NCBI GenBank assembly: GCA_037176705.1
Contig: CM073885.1
Location: 91,884,501-91,948,500, forward strand
DNA: 64,000 nucleotides
Direction: 5' to 3'
DNA from: Molossus alvarezi
Lineage: Eukaryota > Chordata > Mammalia > Chiroptera > Molossidae
Under the pieces are notes generated by a model. The model did not search any database. It saw only the letters and a list, made by a program, of their open reading frames with translations, and had not been told where the DNA came from. Positions 44,962 through 57,351 of this stretch are shown here, piece after piece. How positions within the stretch are numbered: position 1 is the first letter of the stretch; every line of letters starts with the position of its first letter. The position numbers and the translations under genes were made by a program.

Positions 44962-45766
44962 GAAAATGAAGGCGGAGTGAATGGAAGCTACACAGACGAT
45001 TTCCCCGAACCAAGTGGGAATTACAACTAAAATAAAGACAAATCCTCAGTAAAAATCAACAGAAAAGCAGCAGGATAGGAACATATAACCAGGGACACTG
45101 GTAGGATCTGCGGAGGTGCAGGAGGGTGGGGGGCTGGGAACCCAGAGACAGCAGCAGTCTTAGCTGTGGGCAGTGCCCTTGGGGAATAAAGACCAAGCAC
45201 AATCCACAGCTCAGAGAGCTGGGACAGGGCACTAAAATAGCCACAGCCACTCACCTGGGGGCTATGGCAGAGGTAGGGCAGACAGGGCTGGAACTCAGTG
45301 GGAACAACTGGGATTTGGAGGGCACTCAGTGTTTTTACTGAGTTGTGGCCACAAAGGACAGTGACGAGTGTGCTCCTTCCCAGAGCTGTGGGGAAAAGCA
45401 GCAGCCCCCTCCCTGCACCCAACCCCCAGGAAATTCAGCCTTTCCCAGGTGAGGCAAAGAAATGCAAATTGAGGCTCATTAACAACCAGTATCTATCCCA
45501 CCCTCTGAAAATCCTCTTATGCAGAACACCAGGGCTATATTTCAAGGCCTTTAGTAACTGAAACTACTAGCCTGCAGGCCAAAAGCTAGAGGATAACTGA
45601 ACTTTTCCTGGGCTTGCAAATCTACCCAGGAAAGTAAGACTTGACAGTGGTGTTTAACATGGGCTCACATAGGCTCATCCAAACCAGGTAGAGGGAGCCA
45701 CAAACAGCAGAACACCAACAAACATGGAAAATTTGGCAGACTCCAAAACCCACTGAGATAGCCAAA
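44962..45766 (+). promoter_or_regulatory. L1-2 5' UTR / internal promoter region
   Basis: It is non-repetitive, GC-richer than its surroundings and homologous over its length to the L1-3 5' UTR (shared CTAGAGGATAACTGAACTTT and GGAAAGTAAGACTTGACAGT blocks). L1 5' UTRs carry an internal pol II promoter; the first bases (AAATGAAGGCGG) look like a decayed YY1-type AAGATGGCGG site. It is unrelated in appearance to the monomer array of L1-1. Confidence 0.7.
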
Positions 45767-46907
45767 ATGGTGAAACGAAGAAACAAACCCCAAATGAAAG
45801 AACAAGAGAACTCTATCAAAGATAAGATAAATGAAATGCAGTTAAGCAAATTATCGGAGGTAGAGTTCAGAGCCATGATCTTGAGGAAGCTCAACAGCAT
45901 GAGTAAGGAAATCAGCACCAAGATAAAGATATAGAAACATTGAAAACCAACCAAGTGGGCCCTGGCCGGTTTGGCTCAGAGGTTAGAGTGTTGGCCTGCA
46001 GTCCAGAGAGACCTGGGTTCGGTTCCCACTAAGGGCACATATCTCAGGTGCAATTTGTCCCCAGCCCTGGTTGGGTCATGCGGGTGCCAGTCACTCAATA
46101 TGTCCCTTTCATGTTGATTTCTCTCTCTGTTCCTCCCACTCTACCTGAACAAAAATAAAAAAAAGGTCCTCGGGTCAGGATAAAAAAAAAAAGAAAGAAA
46201 ACCAACCAAGTGGAAATGAAGAATGACATAGCAGAAATTAAGAACACGTTGGAAGGTCTATCCAGCTGAGTTGAGGAAGCTGAGGACTGGATCAGTGAAT
46301 TAGAAGACAGGGTAGAAAAAAATCAACCAATCAGAAGGCTAAAGAAAAAAACAATTTGAAAACAGGAAGATGGCTTAAGGAACTGTCAGACACCTGGAAA
46401 CATAATAACATTTGCATTGTTGGAGTCCCCAAGAGGAAGAAAATGGGTAAGGGTTAGAGAATATATTTGAAGAAATAGTGACAGAAAACTTTCCTAACTT
46501 GGTTGAAAGAAGAAAGCATTCAAGTTCAAGAAGCACAGAGAGCCCCAAGTAAGAAGAACCCAAACAGGCCCACAGCAAAACACATAGTAAATAAAATGCC
46601 AAAAATTAAAGACAAAGAGAGAATCCTAAAGGCAGCAAGAGATAAGCAACAGGTTACCTACAAATCAACCCCCATAAGGCTCTCAGCTGACTTCTCAACA
46701 GAAACACTACAGGCCAGAAGGGAATGATATGAGGTAATCAAGGTCATGAAAAACAAGGGTCTGAATCCAAGACTACTCTACCCAGCAAGGCTATCATTCA
46801 AAATAGAAGGTCAAATAAAGAGCTTCCCAGACAAAATAAAAAAAAGGATAAGGGTATATAATAACACCAAACCAGCATTACAAGATATGCTACAGGGACT
46901 GCTGTAA
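45767..46907 (+). pseudogene. L1-2 ORF1, interrupted by a Ves
   Basis: It starts MVKRRNKPQMKEQENSIKDK and LSKLSEVEFRAMILRKLNSM, with a stop soon before the SINE at 45959. After the SINE the coiled-coil and RRM parts continue: HIVNKMPKIKDKERILKAAR and SADFSTETLQARRE (46503-46727). It ends with a TAA at 46905-46907. SINE insertion, stops and frame changes inactivate it. Confidence 0.88.
45959..46196 (+). mobile_element. Ves SINE (type B) inside L1-2 ORF1, perfect TSD
   Basis: Head GCCCTGGCCGGTTTGGCTCAG minus its last base, a full type B body, and the GTCCTCGGGTCAGGATAAAA end. The 17-bp TSD GAAAACCAACCAAGTGG is at 45942-45958 and 46197-46213. It postdates L1-2. Confidence 0.97.
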
Positions 46908-46952
46908 TTAGTAGAAGAAATAGAAAGAAAAATAGAACCACACTAAACAAAC

Positions 46953-49900
46953 ATGGCAATAAATAAGTACATATCAATTATCACCTTAAATGTGAATGGT
47001 TTGAATGCTCCAATAAAAAGGCACAGAGTAGCTGACTGGATAAGAAAGCATGAGTCACATATATGTTGCTTATAAGAGACCTACCTCACAACAAAAGACT
47101 CACACATGTTAAAAGTGAAGGGATGGAATAAAATCTTTCAAGCAAATGGAAAGCAAAAAAAAGCTGGCATAGCAATACTCAATCTGATAAAGTAGATTTC
47201 AAAATAAAGGTCATAACTAGAGACAAAGAAGGCCAATACATAATATTGAAAGAATCTATCCAACAGGAAGATATAACCTTAGTAAACATATATGCACCCA
47301 ATATAGGAGCACCAACATATATTAAAAATCTTCTGGAGGACTTCCAAGGAGAAATCGACAACAATACAATCATAGCAGGGGACTTCAACATCCCACTGAC
47401 ATCACTGGATGAATCTTCTAGAAAATTAACAAGAAAACACAAACTCTAAACGAAGGGCTATATCAAATGAATTTAATAGATATCTACAGAGAATCACACC
47501 CCAAAACTGCAGAATTCACATTCTTCTCAAGTGCACAAGGGGCATTCTCAAAGATAGACCACATGTTAGGGCACAAACTAAGGCTCTACAAGTTCAAGAA
47601 GATTGAAATCATATCAAGCATCTTCTCAGATCACAATGGTATGAAACTAGAAATCAATTGTAACAAAAACATGCAAAGACATTTGAAAACATGAAGACTA
47701 AATAGCATGTTATTAAACAATGAGTGGGTTACCATGGAGATCAAGGAAGAAATGAAAAACTTCCTGGAAACCAATGAAAATGAACAAAGAGCAACACAAA
47801 ATCTATGGGGTGCAGCGAAAGCAGTTCTGAGAGGGACGTTCATAGCACTACAGGCCTACCTCAAGAAGCAAGAAAAATTTCTAATAGACTATCTAACCTC
47901 ACAACTTAAAGAACTAGAAAGCAAACAAAAAGAAAACCCCGGAGCAAGTAGAAGGAAAGCAATAGTTAAGATCAGAACAGTAATAAATTACATGGAGACC
48001 AAAAAAAAAAACAATTCAAAAGATCAATGAAACAAAGAGATAGTTCTTTGAAAAGATAAACGATATTGATGGACCCTTAGCTAGACTCACCAAGAAACAA
48101 AGAGAGAGAGAACCCTAATACACAAAATCAGAAATGAAAGAGGAGAAATAATAACTGACACCACAGAAATACAAATGATTGTTAACAAATATTATGAACA
48201 ATTATTCGGCACTAAATTCACAATCTAAGTGAAACGGACAAATTGCTAAAAACACATAGTCCCCCAGGACTGGACTGAGAAGAGATAGAAAACTTGAACA
48301 GACCAATAACAACAAAAGAAATTGAACATGGAATCAAGACTCTCCCAGCAAACAAAAGCCGAGACCCAGACGGCTTCATGGAGGAATTTTACCGAACATT
48401 TAAGGAAGAACTAATATCCATTATCCTCAAACTATTTCAAAAAATTCAAGAAGAAGGAAGACTTCCAAACTTGTTTTATGAGGCCAGCATAATTTTAATT
48501 CCAAAACCGGATAAAGACACTACAAAGAAAGAAAACTACAGGCCAATATCTCTGATGAACATGGATGCCAAAATCCTGAACAAAATATTAGCAAATTGAA
48601 TCCAGAAATGCATCAAAAAAATTATTCACCATGACCAAGTGGGATTCATCCCAGGGATGCAAGGCTAATACAATATTCACAAATCAATAAATGTCATACA
48701 CCACATAAACAAAATGAAAGATAAAAATTATATGATCTTATCAATAGATGCTGAAAAAGCATTTGACAAAATCCAGCACCCAGTTCTGATAAAAATGTTC
48801 AGCAATCTGGGAATAGAGGAATCATATCATGACATAATAATGGCCATATATGAAAGACCTATAGCCAACATCATACTCAATGGGCAAAAACTAAAAACAT
48901 TTCCTTTAAGAACAGGAACAAGACAAGGATGACCACTTTTGCCACTCTTATTTAATATAGTACAGGAAGTCTTAGCCACAGCAATCAGACAGAAAAAATA
49001 AAATAAAATAAAAGGGATTCAAATTGGAAAAGAGGAAGTGAAACTGTCATTATTGACAGATGACATGATACTAAACATAGAAAACCCCAAAGACTTCATC
49101 AAAAATTTATTGGACTTAATAAATGGATTTGGCAAAGTAGCAGGATACAAAATTAATGTCAGGAAATCAATGGCATTCTTTATTTTATTTTATTTTATTT
49201 TATTTTTTTAAATTTATTCATTTTTTCATTAATTAATTTTTGTTACAGATGTTTCTCCTTTTTCCCCCATTGATTCCCCCCTCCCTCTCCGTTCCTGCCC
49301 TGTCCCCAGTTTGTTGTCCATGTCCACTGTTCATACATACATGCATATAAGTTCTGTGGTTTATCTCTCCCCCACAACCCCCTCTTCTGGGGATTGTCAG
49401 TCTGTACCCCACTTCCATGTCTCTGGGACTACCCCATTCCTCAGATTGTTATGTTCATTATATTCCACAAATAAGTGAGATCATATGATACTTGTCTTTC
49501 TCTGTTTGGCTTGTTTCACTTAGGATGATACTTTCCAGGTCCCTCCATGTAGTCTCAAAGGATAAGAGATCTTTCTTTCTTATAGCTGCATAGTACTTTA
49601 TTGTGTATATGTACTACTGCTTTTTTATCCATTCATCTACTGATGGACACTTGGGCTGTTTCCAGATGTTAGCTATTGTAAATAGTGCTGCTATGAACAT
49701 GGAGGTACAGATATTCTTTCTGATTGGTGTTTCAGGCTTCTTAGGATGTATTCCTAGAAGTGGGATCACTGGGTCAAATGGAAGTTCAATTTTTAATTTT
49801 TTGAGGTAACACTATATTGTTTTCCATAGTAGCTGCACCAGTCTGCATTCCTACCAGCAGTGTACTAGAGACCCCTTTTCTCCACACCCTCGCCAACACT

Positions 49901-51724
49901 TGTTGTTTGATGATTTGTTGATGGCGGTCATTCTGACAGGTGTGAGGTGATACCTCATTGTTGTTTTAATTTGCATCTCTCTGATGATTAGTGATGATGA
50001 GCATTTCTTCATATGTGTCTTAGCCATTTGTATGTCCTGTTTGGAGAGTTGTCTATTTAGTTCCTTTGCCCATGTTTTAATTGGGTTCTTTGTCTTCCTT
50101 TTGTGGAGTTGTATGAGCACTCTCTATATATTGGAAATTAACCCCTTATCTGATATAGCATTGGTAATTATGCGCTCCCATGCAGTGGGTAGCCAATGGC
50201 ATTCTTATACACCAATTATGAACTCACAGAAAGAGAAACTAAAAATACAATTCCTTTACCATCGGAGCAAAAAAAATCAAGATTCCTAAGAAAAAACTTA
50301 ACCAAAGCAATAAAGGACCTATTTGCAGAAAACTACAGATCATTGAAAAAAGAAAAAGAGGAAGATATAAAAAAGTGGAGGCATGTACCTTGTTCATGGA
50401 TTGGAAGAATTAACATCATTAAAATGTCCATACTACTCAAAGCAATCTATAGATTCAATGCAATCCAGAACTAGAACAAACATTTTAAAAGTTTATATGA
50501 AACCAAAAAAGACCTCGAATAGCGACAGCAAACTTGAAAAAAAAGAACAAAGTTGGAGCAATCACATTACCATATTTCAGGTTATACTACAAAGCCACTA
50601 TAATCAAAACAGCCTGTTACTGGCACAAGAACAAGCAGATAGATCGATGGAACAGAATAAAAACCCAGAAATGGACCCAAGACAATATGCTAAATTAATA
50701 TTTCACAAAGCTGGCAAGAGCATACAGTGGCATGAAGGTGGCCTCTTTAATAAATGGTGTTGGGAAAATTGGGCAGCTCCATGCAAAAAAAAATGAAACT
50801 AGACCATCAACTTACACCATACACAAGAATAAACTCAAAATGGATAAAAGACTTAAATGTGACTCATGAATCCATAAAAATTTCAGAGGAAGATGTAGGC
50901 AACAAAATTTCAGACATCATATGCAGCAGAATTTTCACTGATACATCACCTAAGGCAAGAGAAACAAAGGAAAAAATGAGCACATGGGACTATATCAAGC
51001 TAAAATGCTTCTACATAGCAAAAGATACATTCATCAAAATGAAAAGGCAACCCACTATATGGAAAAGCATAATTGCCAACTCAATGAAAGGAAGACAAAG
51101 ATCCCAATTAAAAAAATGGGCAGAGGACCTAAATAGTCACCTCTCAAAAAGGACATACAAATGGCCAAGAAACATATGAAGAAGTGGTCATCACTAATCA
51201 TCAGAGAGATGCAAATTAAAACAACTATGAGGTATCACCTCACAGGTGTCAGATTGGCCACCATCAATAAATCATCAAACAAGTGTTGGTGAGGATATGG
51301 AGAAAAGGGGACTCTAGTACACTGCTGCTGGGAAAGCAAACTGGTGCAGCCACTTTGGAAAACACTATGGTGTTACCTCAAAAAGCTAAAAATTGAACTG
51401 CCATTTGACCCAGTGATCCCACTTCCAACTATATAATCTAAGAAACCTGAAACACCAATCAGAAAGAAAATATGTATCCCTATGTTCTTAGCAGCACTAT
51501 TTACAATAGCTAAAATCTGGAAACAACCCAAATGTCCATCAGTAGATGAGTGGATAAAAATGCTGTGGTACATGTACACAATGGAATACTGTGAAGCTGT
51601 AAGAAAGAAATATCTCTTATCCTTTGAAATCTCATGGAAGGACCTGGAGAGTATTATGCTAAGTGAAACAAGCCAAGGAGAAAAAGACAAATATCACATG
51701 ATCTCACTTATTTGTGAAATATAA
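46953..51724 (+). pseudogene. L1-2 ORF2 (endonuclease-reverse transcriptase), interrupted
   Basis: It starts MAINKYISIITLNVNGLNA. The EN motifs VNIYAPNIGAPTY, GDFNIPL and IDHMLGHK with SDHNGMKLEIN are retained (47246-47694). The RT motifs [27 protein letters not shown] and [14 protein letters not shown] are present (48294-48932). The catalytic FADD reads LTDD at 49053-49064, a loss of Phe and Ala beside the two retained aspartates. An antisense L1 splits the frame at 49181-50193. The C terminus resumes with [14 protein letters not shown], KEKMSTWDYIKLKCF and CPSVDEWIKM, and ends SLICEI-stop at 51722-51724. Stops and shifts abound. Confidence 0.9.
49181..50193 (-). mobile_element. Antisense 5'-truncated L1 nested in L1-2 ORF2, perfect TSD
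   Basis: The left edge is its (TTTTA)n tail, then the 3' UTR (GTTACAGATGTTTCTCC) and ORF2 C terminus on the minus strand (89-codon frame 49851-50120 with [19 protein letters not shown]). The 13-bp TSD CAATGGCATTCTT is at 49168-49180 and 50194-50206. It is similar to the other young L1 3' ends here, so it inserted after L1-2. Confidence 0.96.
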
Positions 51725-51960
51725 TCAACTAAACAAACTGATGAACAAAACTTACCCAGAGACAGAGGTTGGGTACAGATGGACAAGCTTCAGAGGAGGA
51801 GGTTTTGGGGTGGGGAGAAACCTCAAAACTTATATGCATGTATGCATGACCAATGGACATAAATAACAAAGCTGGGGATGAGGTGGTGAGGATGGGGCAG
51901 AGGTGTCAATGGGGGAAAAAGGAGAAACATCTGTAACAAAAACAAATTAATTAAAAAATT

Positions 51961-53325
51961 TCAAACCAAAGAAAACAAATTCATTTTTAAAAATGGCCTT
52001 TATCGTCCCATGAAAAGAACAGATGATTTGCAATGTGAACATGGTCTTGATTCGTTTTTTCCTTAGCAAATGAACTTGAATTAATACATAACATTTTCTT
52101 TATCCCTGGACATGAATCTTCTATTTAACTTATTTCAAAATTAATAAGTAGCAGGGTTTTTGTTGTGTTTGCTATCTAGAGGAATGGGCAGAGTCTGTGT
52201 GGGAAAAGGGAGCTGTCTCCCTCCATTACATGTTTGTTACTCTCCTCCCCCACTCATGTCGTAAGTGCAGGTGGAAACCTACAGGAGAGACAGGCCACTT
52301 ACTTCTTGAAATCCAATTCTTCCTCTCCCAGCCTGGCAATGAAATCACCAAAGGACAGCTTGGGGGGAAATCTGGACTCACCCTCAAATAATCTAGGAGG
52401 GACAAAATGATAAAATGAAGACTCTGCCAACACCTCCACAACAATTTCTCAGCATTAAGGGAGATTTTTGTTTGTTGGGTACACTTTGGACCATGAGAGT
52501 AGGAAAAATATGTATTTTATAATTCATAAAAAATTTGTTCTTTATCCATCTAAGAAGTTCTTATTACTTTTTGTTGCATGGGCTGCTTCCATAGCCTTTG
52601 AACACTGAGTACTGAAACAGGTAAGACGAGAAAGTGACAAGTAATGGGGTGGGTAGTGTCATTCCCATCGTATCTTCAATCCAGTGCCCCGATCCTCAAT
52701 TAATTTTTAATTTGAGCTCAGTTCAATGAAAGGTCAGTTTTAAACATATTTCACAATTCAGATACAATTTTTTCCCCCTTGTGTTAGGATTTACTCTCTT
52801 CACTTTCCTCTGTACCGTATAACAGTGTTAACTATAGTCAGCATGTTGTGCATGACATCCCCAGTACTTACTTACAAAATCATAAATATTAAATTCACTT
52901 GGACAGGATGCCATGTATGCAACTTTGCAAATTAATTCACATTTCTGAATTTCTTTCATTCAACTCTGTTAGGTGGTACATTACTCAGAAGAGCACCCAG
53001 AATGTAGCTGGCACTCAAACCCCAGTTGTTACAGTTTTTTGTTTTTTACTTATCCCATTTGTTGCTTGTGGCATCTTACTTATGACATCCCTCCATTGGT
53101 GAAACTAGTTGTCAAGGTTTTAAAAATTGTAAAGTTGAGCTCTATACATCAGCTGTAGCAAGTAGAGGATCGATAGGAGGAAGAAAATGCCCCCCTCCTC
53201 TCTGATTATACATGACAGGTTGCTAGCGAAAATAAGCCAGCTTGTATTGCTTAGGGATTAAGCTTTCCCTGGTCTAAGATTCTTGTAACATGCATATGGG
53301 TAGGGGCATTGTATGTCACAGCTGA
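51961..53325. other. Unique sequence with an old L1 3' UTR trace at about 52770-52885
   Basis: No gene is seen. 'gttaactatagtcagcatgttgtgcatgacatccccag' near 52826 is the typical old L1 3' UTR phrase (minus orientation). The rest is unassigned. Confidence 0.5.
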
Positions 53326-53330
53326 ATTCT

Positions 53331-53427
53331 TTTTTTTTTTTTGGTATGTGCCTCTAGTGGGAACTGAACCTGGGACTCTCTGGTCTGCAGGCCGATGCTC
53401 CAACCACTGAGCCAAACCGGCCAGGGC
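53331..53427 (-). mobile_element. Second head-only mini-Ves SINE
   Basis: A poly-T run (the A tail in reverse) leads straight into GGTATGTGCCTCTAG, B box and A box, and ends at CCAAACCGGCCAGGGC. The body is 53343-53427 (85 bp). Its 3' breakpoint (after GCACATACC on the sense strand) is the same as in the copy at 11281. The flanks ATTCTTTTTT at about 53326 and 53431 are consistent with a TSD. Confidence 0.88.
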
Positions 53428-53439
53428 TATATTCTTTTT

Positions 53440-54013
53440 TAAAAAGTAATTTATTTCCTTTTAAATTTTTTTCTGTATCTTTATTTCTTTCCTTACATAG
53501 TAGCACCAGGTTCTCCGTGTTTCTTTCTTCAGAAGGTTGTAGCCACTGTAGTTTTTGGTAGGAGCTGACATTCAGGGTCAGCTGCCCCGCTTAGGGCTGT
53601 AAAATACTGAGCCTCTGGCTTGGAGTGACCCTAGAAATTGATTGTTAATTAAATGAACACAATCCATTCATGACATTTATTAATTCTGCTATAAATATTC
53701 ATTTTGTTCTTTCAATAGCAAATCTATCCTGAGGGCCCTTCACATCATACATCATATTCTGGGCCGTGCAGCTGGGCATCTGGATCATGGGAGAGTCGCG
53801 TGGGCTTGCTCCTGACCCGAGCGTCTTCGCTGGAGGAGCCCAGTGGACAGGCGCCCACGTGCAAGCCGGTTTTGCTGAAGTGGGTAGGGCAGCAGGACTC
53901 TTCTCTTCTGACTCCGTTCAGGGCCTGGGGAGCTGGGCAATGAGGGGATTGAAGGCACCTTTCTTAGGCATGTAGGTCTATTGTCACAATTTATTTGTCT
54001 CACCATGGTTACC
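53440..54013. other. Unique sequence with a CpG-containing GC-rich patch (53760-53975)
   Basis: No repeat is recognised. The GC-rich patch holds several CpGs and a GCGTGGGCT (near the EGR-type site GCGTGGGCG). The open frame 53766-53975 shows no domain. Confidence 0.4.
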
Positions 54014-54026
54014 AATGGCGCTTTTA

Positions 54027-54260
54027 TTTTGCGCTTTTAGTTTTATTTATTTTTTGATATTTTGTTCAGATAGAGTGGGAGGGAGAGAGAGAGAGAGAAG
54101 CATCGACATGAAAGGGACACATTGAGTGGTTGCCACCCACATGACCCAACCAGGGCAGGGGACAAACTGCAACCAAGGTACTGCCCTTAGCGGGAACCGA
54201 ACACGGGTCTCTCCAGACCACAGGCCGATTCTCTAAACACTGAGCCAAACTGGCCAGGGC
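54027..54260 (-). mobile_element. Ves SINE (type B)
   Basis: Minus-strand type B copy. The TSD AATGG(C/T)(G/C)CTTTTA is at 54014-54026 and 54264-54276. It lacks the TCCTCACCYGAGGA block, reading TTTTTTGATATTTTGTTCAG instead. Confidence 0.9.
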
Positions 54261-54435
54261 ACGAATGGTCCTTTTAAATATCAAGATCATATCCAGATCA
54301 TTTGGATGAGATATTATATGATCAATGTATAAATGGGTCATTCCCTAAATCTGGGTTCTTTCTGTTCTCCTGGGCTTGCGGTCTGCTTTTGTCCTGTTTT
54401 GAAGTTTTATAGTTCCATTCACTCAATTTCTTTGT

Positions 54436-54683
54436 TTTTAAAAAAATTTGTAATCCTCACCTGAGGATATTTTTCCATTGATTTTCCAATAGAGTGGGAG
54501 GGAGGGAGAGAGAGAGAAACCTCAATGTGAGAAAGACACATCGATTGGTTGCCCCCCACACGACACCAACCAGGGCTGGGGACTGAATTGTAACTGAGGT
54601 GCATGCCCTTGACCATTACTGAACCTGTGACTCTTTGGTCTGTGGGCTAATGCTCTAACCACTGAGCAAAACTAGTCAGGGCT
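54436..54683 (-). mobile_element. Ves SINE (type B)
   Basis: Minus-strand type B copy with the AATCCTCACCTGAGGATATT 3' block. The TSD CACTC(A/G)ATTTCYTT is at about 54420-54433 and 54684-54697. Confidence 0.92.
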
Positions 54684-54699
54684 CACTCGATTTCCTTTT

Positions 54700-57110
54700 A
54701 AAATCTTACTGTTATTCTCTCAGTCATTTTACTGTTCTTACTGTCCCATGTGCAACCAATCAACAGAAAGTTCACTTAATCCTGAGAAATTTTTGTTGGG
54801 GTGTTAGAGTCTTCATTTCATCATGCAGAAATGTTCTACATGTTCTGAGGAAAAAAATTCCCTTTAAAAATGTTTGTATGTTCTTGTAACAGCTTAATTT
54901 TTAACTCGTGATAATAACCACTTGAAACACTTGCGGCATTGAGCGTTGGGGATGAAGCTTCATTTTTGGTCAAACCTCAAATCTAATTTTATAGGTTGTT
55001 ATTGATCATTGTGAGCGCTGACATTTTCATAACATAAGACTATTTCCTAGTGCATCATTTCAAAGTTGTATATTATTTCCACTGATGAATATAACAATTT
55101 TACTCCTTATGTTTGTTCCACCTACATCATAGATACCATTAAGATTGTTCATACAGTGTTGAGAAGACATTTACAATAAATGGCAAGTTTTCATTGTTTT
55201 TGCTCGTAAGTAAAATGAGTAAATAAAATGAGAGATCATGTTCCATCATCGTGTGTGGAATGCAATCAGACTAATGTAGCACTATGTGATGTTCTATAGT
55301 ATCATCAATCATGTACTATGTGATAGATTTCAGGGTTCAGATTATTAGATGTTTTAAAGATTCTAGATGCTTTTTTGTGAGCTAGATGACATGTATAACT
55401 TTAAGTGTGCATTGTATATTTAGGCAAAGTTTTTAAGGATGCTACTGATACAATATTTATGATACATTCTTAGCTTTTCTATTCTGCTTTCTCTTTTTTT
55501 TTCTCTCTGATATTACAAAGCAAGGGCTGGACTCCATTTCAAACTAAAGAGGAAATTCACCTGGACTATCTTTCTCTTTCAAGAAAATTAACCGAGTGCC
55601 AATAGAGCCCTTTATCTATTGAGTACAGACTTTATTAATTAAATCTTTTTATCAGTGACAGTTAAAGGTAAATCTAGAATATACAGCCTCCTTGAAATGA
55701 TTTCTAGTTTTACTCTTACTAGCTAAAATACGTTCTTTCAGACATACGTTTATCTTTTGTTAACGATGTATAAATTAAATCAAATTGCCTAGGGCTATTT
55801 TTTGCCTTGCATTGACTTTAAGAAAAGATAACCATTTAGATAAATACCTTTTCATATTATTAACTTACTATTTTTGAGAATGACAGAAAGAAAATGGAGT
55901 ATCTTTTTGTTACTCCTCATTTTCATAATAGCAGAAGGTGGAATTCACTCAGCATTGCAAGTAGAAATTCTCTGCATCACTACGAAAATGGCTTAAAGTA
56001 TAATGCCTCCTGGACAAGTTAGGAAAACACCCTAATAAGGAACAACTCTAGTCATATATTAGGCACTGTCTGCACAGTTTCTCTCTCTTTTCACTAAATA
56101 TGCTTTCCACAAAAAGGAATATGGTGTTTAGTTAATCTGTTTCTTCTATCTATTCCTGATCTCATACCACATATATATTCTGATCGTTTACTTTAGAAAT
56201 AATTATTATTCAACATTTCAAACACACTTGAAGAAGCAAGACAGAATCCTGAGAACACAGAAGCAGGTTGATCTTGAATTTAATGTTTAACTCTTTTTAT
56301 TTAGGTGCCAGCTGCTCTTTAATTCTGAGGTTTTTTTGTTTCCTGTTTTTTCATGTAGAGCTTTGCTGTTAGACTATTACCTGCCAGAATCAGTAATAAG
56401 AACACATTCTACTAACATGGATATTTGCCCATTTATACTCACTTTTAACCAAAAGTGACAAGCATGTTGCATTTCATCAGGTTACATCAGGTTGTGTCTC
56501 AAAATACAAACAAAAAAACAAAACAAAAAGCAAAAACAGAGAAATAAAATAACTCAGTCCAAAACAACATGCTTCATCCAGAAGCATAGAAGAAAGTAAA
56601 CATCAACTGTTTAGGATGAGAGAAAAAACTGTAACCTATCTTTAGATCAAATACATGTCTCTTGTTAATAACCACTAGAATTGGTCATTAAAAATATGAC
56701 CATTGGCTAACAACTACAGTTATTAATCTTTGTATATGTTAATGTTATTCTATTTCTATTTTATAGATATATTTGTTTACTCAATAGAATATCTGTAATT
56801 AGCTCTATTAAACACATATTAATTACTATAGTGGTTCCTTGCTTTGAGGGAACATGCCACCTGGTGGATTATCTAGAACTGTGTTTTCCAATATAGTATC
56901 AACTTGTCATATGCAACTACTAAATAAAAATTAAATTACCTCCAGTTTCTCAGTCTTATTAGTCACATTTCAAGTGCTTAATAGTCAAATATAGTTATTT
57001 TATTTATTTCATTTTCATCATCACAAAGTCCTTCTAGACTGTGCTAACCTATAATGTACTGGTAAAATGTAGTCCCATTACGTCTCTATTCTCCTCAACA
57101 TATTAGATAA
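54700..57110. other. Repeat-poor AT-rich unique sequence, no gene seen
   Basis: There is no SINE, L1 or exon signal across 2.4 kb and no long open frame on either strand. Confidence 0.5.
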
Positions 57111-57351
57111 TGTGTTTTTTTAAATTAATTTATTTATTTTTGTTACAGATGTTTCTCCTTTTTCCCCCACTGATTCTCCCTCCCCCCACACCCTGTCCCC
57201 AGCCTTATTGTCCACGTCCATTGTTCATGCATACATGCATACAAGTTCTGTGGTTTATTTCTCCCCCAATATCCCCTCTTCTGTGGATTTTCAGTCTGTA
57301 CCCCACTTCCACGTCTCTGGGACTACCCCATTCCTCAGACTGTTATGTTCA

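Larger units (their letters stand above)
44962..51960 (+). mobile_element. L1-2: nearly full-length L1 with two insertions
   Basis: The 5' end (GAAAATGAAGGCGGAGTG, then GGAAGCTACACAGAC) matches the 5' end of L1-3 at 62.9 kb. A GC-richer 5' UTR of about 800 bp runs to 45766, ORF1 is 45767-46907, ORF2 is 46953-51724, and the 3' UTR runs to about 51960 with the terminal GGAGAAACATCTGTAAC. Without the Ves (45959-46196) and the antisense L1 (49181-50193) it is about 5.7 kb. It is joined directly to truncated L1-1 with no visible TSD. Confidence 0.92.
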
